DNA of 5,097 nt, taken from assembly GCA_027014065.1 (NCBI GenBank), contig JALWEL010000252.1, positions 935 to 6,031 of the forward strand. Direction: 5' to 3'. A program made the position numbers and the translations under genes. The stretch comes from DHVE2 group archaeon (lineage in GTDB: Archaea; Thermoplasmatota; Thermoplasmata; Thermoplasmatales; Aciduliprofundaceae). The notes under the pieces were generated by a model. The model ran no database searches, had not been told where the DNA came from, and saw only the letters and a list, made by a program, of their open reading frames with translations. Shown in pieces: positions 1-3,954 of the stretch; the stretch's first letter is position 1, and each line of letters starts with the position of its first letter.

Positions 1-102
1 CTTACCATGACATCTCTTCTGGAATGGTTATTGGGATGGATTTCCATAATTACCACAGTGATTAAGTTTTCGGCCGATGCTGCTTCTGGGTTCGGGGAGT
101 GA
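1..102 (+). CDS. C-terminal end of a large membrane-anchored surface protein (X0), 5' partial
   Basis: An open frame enters from the left edge and ends at TGA 100-102, giving 33 visible residues. It contains a hydrophobic stretch (SLLEWLLGWISIITTVIKF) followed by a short small-residue tail ending GFGE. The tail matches the end of the protein at 1157-2800 in position and style: that one has SIIEWIIPFIGFANALWNL and ends GGS. Each is followed within 1 to 4 nt by a two-helix membrane protein gene. I infer that this is the last transmembrane helix of a third member of the X family whose body lies upstream of the window. The hydrophobicity and frame are seen directly; the family assignment is inference from the short match and the conserved gene order. 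No function can be assigned from the fragment. Confidence 0.7.
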   Translation, partial: LTMTSLLEWLLGWISIITTVIKFSADAASGFGE

Positions 103-106
103 TAAA

Positions 107-700
107 ATGGAAAATGAACATATTTATTTTTCTTACAAAGGACCTGAGAGTTTGCATTTTGAGATTGTCGTGGCGTCATTATGTGCTGTATGTATTCTCG
201 GAATATTATTTTTAATAATTGAAGGGTTATATAATGGGAACTTAATTCCATTCATAAGTGCTGCAATCTTTGTGTCCACAATAATATTGTTGATTCTCGT
301 AGTGTTGCATTGGCTGGAAGAAGCGGATTTGCAAAGTAAATATGGAGAAGTTGAACCTTTAAATGATAGAATACAGATATATGTTTATTCGGATAAGATA
401 GTTTATATAAAGAGATTAATAGGTACTAAAGAAAAAAGAAAAGTGATATTGGCAGAAAATACAAGAGATATACGGGTACGCCCTACCTTAATGATATACC
501 GCCCAAAAGACTATAGAAAGATTGCTAAAGAATTTGAGATCTGCACAGAAGTAGAAAATTATGAGAGAATGAACTATTGGATTACTCTTCCTTTACCAAA
601 AATCGATAGAAAGCACAAAAAAGAGCTAAAAAAAGCTGTAGAAGAATTCAAAAAGAGAAATAAAATTGGAACATATGCCAAAGGGAGGAGAAAACCTTAA
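107..700 (+). CDS. Two-helix membrane protein with C-terminal PH-like domain (M1)
   Basis: This 197-residue protein of unknown function has a short N-terminal tail, two hydrophobic helices at about residues 20-41 and 46-69, and a charged domain at about 88-182 that probably faces the cytoplasm. That domain alternates short beta strands (IQIYVYSDKIVYIKRLIG, KRKVILAENTRDIRV) and ends in a basic helix (KKELKKAVEEFKKRN). This layout resembles the bacterial/archaeal PH-like (bPH) membrane proteins. ATG 107 is preferred over an in-frame ATG at 77 because the latter lies inside the X0 gene, while ATG 107 is preceded by GGGGAGTGAT and sits 4 nt after the X0 stop, which suggests translational coupling. 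Its stop codon lies inside the 38-bp element that opens the next module, and it is shorter at the C-terminus than its paralogue M2 (2802-3437). The tail may therefore have been cut by arrival of that module. Membrane topology is clear; the PH-like call is a moderate inference. Confidence 0.8.
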   Translation: MENEHIYFSYKGPESLHFEIVVASLCAVCILGILFLIIEGLYNGNLIPFISAAIFVSTIILLILVVLHWLEEADLQSKYGEVEPLNDRIQIYVYSDKIVYIKRLIGTKEKRKVILAENTRDIRVRPTLMIYRPKDYRKIAKEFEICTEVENYERMNYWITLPLPKIDRKHKKELKKAVEEFKKRNKIGTYAKGRRKP

Positions 701-704
701 AATA
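690..704 (+). promoter_or_regulatory. Possible archaeal BRE/TATA promoter of TA1
   Basis: GAAAACC followed by TTAAAATA resembles an archaeal purine/A-rich BRE plus TATA box. The box is centred about 24.5 nt upstream of the antitoxin ATG, close to the usual box-to-start-site distance, so transcription from it would be nearly leaderless. This conflicts with the strong ribosome-binding site lying between the box and the ATG, which only a longer transcript would contain. Function is inferred and unproven. Confidence 0.35.
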
Positions 705-707
705 GAA

Positions 708-716
708 GGAGGTGAT
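708..716 (+). promoter_or_regulatory. Perfect ribosome-binding site for antitoxin 1
   Basis: GGAGGTGAT is fully complementary to the usual 3' end of archaeal 16S rRNA and lies 8 nt before ATG 725. It fixes the start codon and predicts strong translation of the antitoxin relative to the toxin, whose site is shorter. Confidence 0.85.
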
Positions 717-724
717 GTATAAGT

Positions 725-925
725 ATGGCAATATCGGATAAGGAACTCTTAGTGATGTTTGCGAGGGAGCTAAGGGAGATAGTGGAATCCTTTGAAGAAG
801 AGGCTGAAATTTTAGCGGATAAGGAGACTATGAAAGAAATTGAGGAGAGCGAAGAGGCGTACAGAAAAGGAGAGGTTAAGAGATTCAAAAACATAGAGGA
901 TTTCAGAAAGGAGATTGGCCTATGA
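725..925 (+). CDS. Putative antitoxin of RelE-type pair TA1
   Basis: This 66-residue, highly acidic, mostly helical protein lies directly before a RelE-type toxin gene, and the two overlap by 4 nt (ATGA). It is probably the antitoxin, wrapping and blocking the toxin's active site. The central part is Glu-rich (residues 22-46). The C-terminal part (GEVKRFKNIEDFRKEIGL, about 49-66) has the basic-aromatic then amphipathic pattern common at toxin-binding tails of small archaeal RelB-like antitoxins. Antitoxin 2 has a similar short motif (KEGKYKRFEEL). No clear DNA-binding fold (ribbon-helix-helix or AbrB) is visible, so autoregulation is uncertain. The start is set by the perfect ribosome-binding site 8 nt upstream. 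Assignment rests mainly on position, size and charge; the family is not firmly identified. Confidence 0.75.
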   Translation: MAISDKELLVMFARELREIVESFEEEAEILADKETMKEIEESEEAYRKGEVKRFKNIEDFRKEIGL

Positions 926-1179
926 GCTACACGCTTGTAATATCTCCTAAGCTTCTAAAAAAATTGGAGAAGTTAGACAAAGCCACCAAAGAGAGAATAG
1001 CAAATGTAATAAGTGAGATTCTGGAAAATCCAGAGAAATTTAAGCCGCTAAGATATGAATTAAAGGGTTCGAGGAGTGCAAGAGTGGGGAAATGGAGAAT
1101 AGTCTATAGGATTGAAGGAGAAGAGGTAATAATTCTCAGTATTGGTCACCGGAAAAATGTTTATGAAAAACAAGTTTGA
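922..1179 (+). CDS. RelE/ParE-superfamily toxin of pair TA1
   Basis: This 85-residue protein has the full length and layout of RelE-family toxins. An N-terminal strand (YTLVIS) is followed by two helices (about residues 9-36) with the ENPEKFKPLRYELKG linker, then the signature beta hairpin SARVGKWRIVYRIEGEEVIIL (52-72) and a C-terminal GHRKNVYEK. Family members are usually ribosome-dependent mRNA endonucleases that stop translation. Candidate basic/catalytic residues are Arg44, Lys48, Arg51, Arg54, Lys57, Arg59, Arg63, Arg77 and Tyr81, so nothing indicates an inactive toxin. The related ParE branch attacks gyrase; the R-x-G-K-W/Y-R pattern cannot separate the two, but RelE-like activity is more usual for such archaeal proteins. 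The ATG overlaps the antitoxin stop (ATGA), with GGAGAT 6 nt upstream, so translation is coupled. The 3' end overlaps the start region of the next gene in another frame. Confidence 0.9.
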   Translation: MSYTLVISPKLLKKLEKLDKATKERIANVISEILENPEKFKPLRYELKGSRSARVGKWRIVYRIEGEEVIILSIGHRKNVYEKQV

Positions 1180-2800
1180 ATTAACAAATCAGATCGAGCT
1201 TTATCCCTACAACCCTCATGAGCCGTACGGCCACAACTCCTCGGATGGATTCCACTGGTCTGATGTGGATTCCGACGGCATACCGGACGTGGTGGAGGCC
1301 ATGCTCTCCAACTCCTCTTATTTCTGGGCATTTTACAATTTCACGCACAAAGACGATTGGATGAGCGGGTACCGCCTCGCGCTGTGGAATGAGTACAACT
1401 GGAGCATCGCCTATTACTTCTCGCTGAAGCTCAATAAGAGCTATGATGTTGTTCTCACGAACATCAAAGACAATCCGGATGAGTACATCCCGCAATACAT
1501 AAAGGCAGATGCTTATGACAACTCCACGGGCGAGAACGCCACTAAATATCTGACATCGCAGTTTAATCCGTTCGTAGTGGAAAATATGCCGCCGGTGATA
1601 GTTAAATTCAACGTAAATTCCACCTATTACCTTCTGACCGCAAAGATGCAGGTCTATGCCATCGTGAGAGATGCGGGAGCGATAAAGAAAATAGAGCTCA
1701 TAGATTCGGATTTCTGGCAGAGCCACACGTGGAAGAATATCAACAAAAAAGCGTACACAATAGAGTACACGTTCTGGGCGAGTCCGTGGGGAGCGAATTT
1801 AGGAGCAAATATCACGGTAAAAACATGGGATATGAGAGGAGATTATGCGAGCATGAGCCACACGGTTTACGGGCCTGCTGGCACATTGATAAAGATGTTC
1901 CTTGACTGGATCTCGCCGTTCCTGCGGGTGCTTGGCGAGGCGTGGAAAGCGGTGCAGAGCGCGGCGAATTTCATTGTGCAGTGGGTTGAAAGCATAATTA
2001 AAGCAGGGGTGGATAAGTTAGTAAGCAGTATAATGAGCGTTATAAACAGCTTAAAAACGTCATATGAAGCTTTGGTGTGGGCAATAGTGAATACTACCTC
2101 TTCCAAAGCCACTAAAAGCACAGATACCGAGAAATTCCCTGCAACAACTAAGACAAAAGATGAATCGCTAATGGTTGCGCTTGGGCGTTTCTTTAACTCA
2201 TTGTTGGAGTTTCCAGAGATTGTATTCACCGCGTTTGCTTTGCTTATGACCGGAATGGTTGTTGCGAAGGCAGTAACATTTGGAGCTGGTGCAGTTGTGT
2301 CGTCGGTGGTAGCAGTATTTGCTAAGGATGTGGTTATAGCAGCATTGGGTGTAGCGCTGACAGGCGTGGTTATGGACAAAGCGATGGCATCTGCGAGCGG
2401 TGCAGAGCCCGGAGAATCTCTTCTTGCAAAGATGCTGGAAATTGCAGGTCTCGGATTTTTGGAAGTGTACCACGCTATATACCAGTACTTCGAAGCAAAG
2501 CTGATTAAACCGAATAAAGCTTTTGGGAAATGGCTATTGAAGTATGTTGGTATGGCCCTCGCGTTGACATCCTTCCTGTGGGAGTACATCTCGCCAGCGC
2601 TCAGAAAAAATCCTATCGCCGCATGGGTTAGCGTATTCCTCTCTGGTGCAGGGTTGGTATTCTTTATTTGGAGTAAACTGGGATCCGAAGAGGAAAAGAT
2701 TGAAGGACATTTATTCCCCATCGTGTCAATAATAGAGTGGATTATACCATTTATTGGGTTTGCTAATGCACTATGGAATTTATCACATGGAGGGAGTTAA
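1157..2800 (+). CDS. N-terminally truncated X-family protein (X1): one Ca2+ motif, beta domain, polytopic membrane C-terminus
   Basis: Reading from ATG 1157 gives 547 residues. One TSP3-like calcium motif (DVDSDGIPDVVE, 36-47) is followed by AMLSNSS and an FYNFTHKDDW segment that align with the last visible part of X2 (residues 340-372 there). Residues about 145-240 look like an Ig-like beta sandwich (PPVIVKFNV to SMSHTV). An amphipathic helical stretch at 245-310 leads to several hydrophobic helices, at about 354-376, 378-406, 459-478, 489-507 and 519-539. Eleven N-x-S/T sequons occur, nine within residues 27-218, fitting a glycosylated outside domain. There is no signal peptide and no upstream calcium array, so this looks like the downstream part of an originally longer surface protein. 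The start is uncertain: ATG 1157, ATG 1163 and TTG 1142 all lie inside the toxin gene and none has a strong ribosome-binding site. It may be an expressed short form or a decaying gene. The frame is intact to its end, 1 nt before M2. Confidence 0.75.
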   Translation: MFMKNKFELTNQIELYPYNPHEPYGHNSSDGFHWSDVDSDGIPDVVEAMLSNSSYFWAFYNFTHKDDWMSGYRLALWNEYNWSIAYYFSLKLNKSYDVVLTNIKDNPDEYIPQYIKADAYDNSTGENATKYLTSQFNPFVVENMPPVIVKFNVNSTYYLLTAKMQVYAIVRDAGAIKKIELIDSDFWQSHTWKNINKKAYTIEYTFWASPWGANLGANITVKTWDMRGDYASMSHTVYGPAGTLIKMFLDWISPFLRVLGEAWKAVQSAANFIVQWVESIIKAGVDKLVSSIMSVINSLKTSYEALVWAIVNTTSSKATKSTDTEKFPATTKTKDESLMVALGRFFNSLLEFPEIVFTAFALLMTGMVVAKAVTFGAGAVVSSVVAVFAKDVVIAALGVALTGVVMDKAMASASGAEPGESLLAKMLEIAGLGFLEVYHAIYQYFEAKLIKPNKAFGKWLLKYVGMALALTSFLWEYISPALRKNPIAAWVSVFLSGAGLVFFIWSKLGSEEEKIEGHLFPIVSIIEWIIPFIGFANALWNLSHGGS

Positions 2801-2801
2801 A

Positions 2802-3437
2802 ATGGAAAAGAAAATACTCATTCATAGAAAATCCCAAAGATATGTATATCTCAGAGTGCCGCTTATAGCCTTTTTTAGTATTTTTATTTTATATCTAATC
2901 ATCGATTTTCTATCTCATTGGTTAATTATAGGAAGCTTTTTGAAATATGGATTTTCAGGTAATGGTTGGTGGTTTGTTTTTGTATGCGCATTTTTAGTTT
3001 TTACGTATCTCATATTTTATGCAGCATCTAAAAGTCTTCAAATAGGTGAAGATGAAATCCTTTATTTGGAAGATGACAAACTTATATATATTCTGGGTAA
3101 ATATAAACAAAGAGTAAATGTTAAAAACATATATGAAATACACATTTTTGTCAAGCCTATGACCTTTGTTAAAGTGATAAAATTTAAAACAAAAAACCCT
3201 AAGGAGTTTATTGATTTTGGAGGAAATTATGCATTCTCCTTAAAAAATTGGATTGATCCAGAAAATCTGATAAAAAAAGGAGTCGAGATTTATCAAATCT
3301 TAAAAAAGATTAATCCCGACGTAGAATTAACAAGATTTGTACCACGCAAATACAGAAGCAACAAGAAAGCCTTATTAGAGGTGTATGAGAATGGTAAATG
3401 GGTGCCAGAAGAGATAAGGCCGAGGTGGGGGAAATGA
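2802..3437 (+). CDS. Two-helix membrane protein with C-terminal PH-like domain (M2)
   Basis: This 211-residue paralogue of M1 has two hydrophobic helices at about residues 18-44 and 55-77 and a soluble domain at about 84-175. The match to M1 is visible at DDKLIYILGKYKQRVNVKNI (M1: SDKIVYIKRLIG with KRKVILAENT) and at the following I-x-V-x-P segment, with a basic helix near the end (IKKGVEIYQILKKI). It carries about 30 extra C-terminal residues (ENGKWVPEEIRPRWGK) that M1 lacks. ATG 2802 is chosen over an in-frame ATG at 2754 because the latter lies inside X1. GGAGGGAG at 2789-2796 precedes ATG 2802, and the X1 stop sits between them, so the pair is translationally coupled exactly as X0-M1. It probably sits in the membrane beside X1 with the PH-like domain in the cytoplasm. 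Codon use is much more AT-rich than in the first half of X1. Function unknown. Confidence 0.8.
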   Translation: MEKKILIHRKSQRYVYLRVPLIAFFSIFILYLIIDFLSHWLIIGSFLKYGFSGNGWWFVFVCAFLVFTYLIFYAASKSLQIGEDEILYLEDDKLIYILGKYKQRVNVKNIYEIHIFVKPMTFVKVIKFKTKNPKEFIDFGGNYAFSLKNWIDPENLIKKGVEIYQILKKINPDVELTRFVPRKYRSNKKALLEVYENGKWVPEEIRPRWGK

Positions 3438-3442
3438 ATGGC

Positions 3443-3457
3443 GAAAACCTTAAAATA
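3443..3457 (+). promoter_or_regulatory. Possible archaeal BRE/TATA promoter of TA2
   Basis: The same GAAAACC-TTAAAATA block as at 690-704, again centred about 24.5 nt before the antitoxin ATG. Conservation of this spacing in two otherwise diverged modules supports a role in transcription. With only one mismatch in the whole element, however, recent copying explains the conservation equally well. Confidence 0.35.
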
Positions 3458-3460
3458 GAA

Positions 3461-3469
3461 GGAGGTGAT
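3461..3469 (+). promoter_or_regulatory. Perfect ribosome-binding site for antitoxin 2
   Basis: GGAGGTGAT lies 8 nt before ATG 3478, identical in sequence and spacing to the site before antitoxin 1, and fixes the start codon. Confidence 0.85.
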
Positions 3470-3477
3470 ATATAAGT

Positions 3478-3669
3478 ATGGAAACGGGAGAGATTGAAAT
3501 ATTGGAAAGGAGAATAAGCAATGTGGAGCATTTGCTTGAGGAGATAAATGCGAAGATAGAGAATTTCATGGGGTACGAGGAGCTCACCGATGATGAGGAA
3601 AGGGAGGTTGAAGAAATACTCAATGAGATAAAGGAAGGAAAATATAAACGATTCGAGGAGTTGTTCTGA
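3478..3669 (+). CDS. Putative antitoxin of RelE-type pair TA2
   Basis: This 63-residue acidic protein stands directly before a RelE-type toxin gene and overlaps it by 1 nt (TGATG). Residues 6-30 show a heptad-like spacing of Ile/Leu/Val (I6, L9, I13, V16, L20, I23, I27), suggesting a coiled coil for dimerisation. The tail EEILNEIKEGKYKRFEELF (about 45-63) is likely the toxin-binding part and shares G-x-x-KRF with antitoxin 1. Beyond that motif the two antitoxins are hardly similar, although their upstream elements are almost identical. No DNA-binding fold is evident. The role is inferred from position, size and charge; the family is not identified. Confidence 0.75.
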   Translation: METGEIEILERRISNVEHLLEEINAKIENFMGYEELTDDEEREVEEILNEIKEGKYKRFEELF

Positions 3670-3926
3670 TGCCCTATGATATTATCTTCTCCAGGCAGGC
3701 TGAAAAATTCATAAATAAGCTGAGTGATAAAGAGAAGAATAAATTCAGGATAACATTCAAAGAATTATCGGAGAATCCATACTCTTACCCCTACAAAAAG
3801 ATACGAGGAAAGGTGAGGATGTACAGGATCAGGGTGGGTAAATACAGGGTACTTTACCACATTGAAGGGGCAACAGTAATGGTTATAAAAATAGATACTC
3901 GAGAGAAGGTCTATAAGGATCTATAA
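3669..3926 (+). CDS. RelE/ParE-superfamily toxin of pair TA2
   Basis: This 85-residue protein is the same length as toxin 1 and is clearly its distant homologue. It has an N-terminal strand (YDIIFS), two helices with the SENPYSYPYKKIRGK linker, the hairpin YRIRVGKYRVLYHIEGATVMVIKI (52-75), and a C-terminal DTREKVYKDL. The R-V-G-K-W/Y-R core, the H/R-IEG turn and the R-x-x-VY near the end are shared between the two toxins. Basic residues expected for mRNA cleavage are present (Lys43, Lys44, Arg46, Arg53, Arg55, Lys58, Arg60, Arg78, Tyr82). Family members usually cleave mRNA on the ribosome. The start is set by GAGGAG 8 nt upstream and the TGATG overlap with the antitoxin. It appears intact, and its pairing with antitoxin 2 is implied by the overlap. 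Confidence 0.9.
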   Translation: MPYDIIFSRQAEKFINKLSDKEKNKFRITFKELSENPYSYPYKKIRGKVRMYRIRVGKYRVLYHIEGATVMVIKIDTREKVYKDL

Positions 3927-3942
3927 GACAGATGAGATCTGC

Positions 3943-3947
3943 GGAGG
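3943..3947 (+). promoter_or_regulatory. Ribosome-binding site for X2
   Basis: GGAGG lies 7 nt before ATG 3955, in the 28-nt gap after toxin 2. It makes ATG 3955 a credible start for the shortened X2 gene even though the first 17 or so codons do not look like family sequence. Confidence 0.6.
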
Positions 3948-3954
3948 GTTGGAA

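Larger units (their letters stand above)
690..727 (+). repeat. 38-bp conserved leader element, copy 1
   Basis: This 38-bp block, ending in the antitoxin ATG, matches 3443-3480 at 37 of 38 positions; the one difference is G717 versus A3470. It holds GAAAACC, TTAAAATA at 697-704, the ribosome-binding site at 708-716, an 8-nt spacer and the ATG. Similarity stops upstream of the block, and the coding sequence after the ATG is not recognisably similar at the base level. The M1 stop codon (698-700) lies inside it. It could be a conserved expression signal, a cassette boundary, or both. Confidence 0.85.
3443..3480 (+). repeat. 38-bp conserved leader element, copy 2
   Basis: Matches 690-727 at 37 of 38 positions in direct orientation, 2,753 bp apart. 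It has the same arrangement: GAAAACC, TTAAAATA (3450-3457), GGAGGTGAT, an 8-nt spacer, then the antitoxin ATG. Here the upstream gene stops 5 nt before the element instead of inside it, so the element is not conserved because it codes for the end of the M protein. Confidence 0.85.

Noticed and set aside
77..106. Earlier ATG start for M1
   Set aside because: It lies inside the X0 coding end and lacks a ribosome-binding site, whereas ATG 107 has one at the right distance and matches the M2 arrangement.
697..894. Antisense 65-codon frame opposite antitoxin 1 and the leader
   Set aside because: Ser/Leu/Ile-rich translation is the reverse reading of Glu/Lys-rich antitoxin codons; the sense gene explains the region.
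1867..2721. Long antisense open frame opposite X1 (about 284 codons), with shorter ones at 1181-1726 and 2198-2473
   Set aside because: They lie opposite a well-supported membrane/surface protein, show no recognisable domain, and have low-complexity or His/Cys/Arg-rich composition typical of shadows.
2754..2801. Earlier ATG start for M2
   Set aside because: It falls within the last X1 codons; ATG 2802 directly follows GGAGGGAG and the X1 stop.
3438..3458. Six-codon frame MAKTLK running into the second leader element
   Set aside because: There is no counterpart before the first copy, where the upstream bases differ and have no ATG, so a leader peptide is not supported.
3929..3941. Small inverted repeat CAGAT-GAG-ATCTG after toxin 2
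   Set aside because: A 5-bp stem with no T-rich tract is too weak to call a terminator and is likely by chance.
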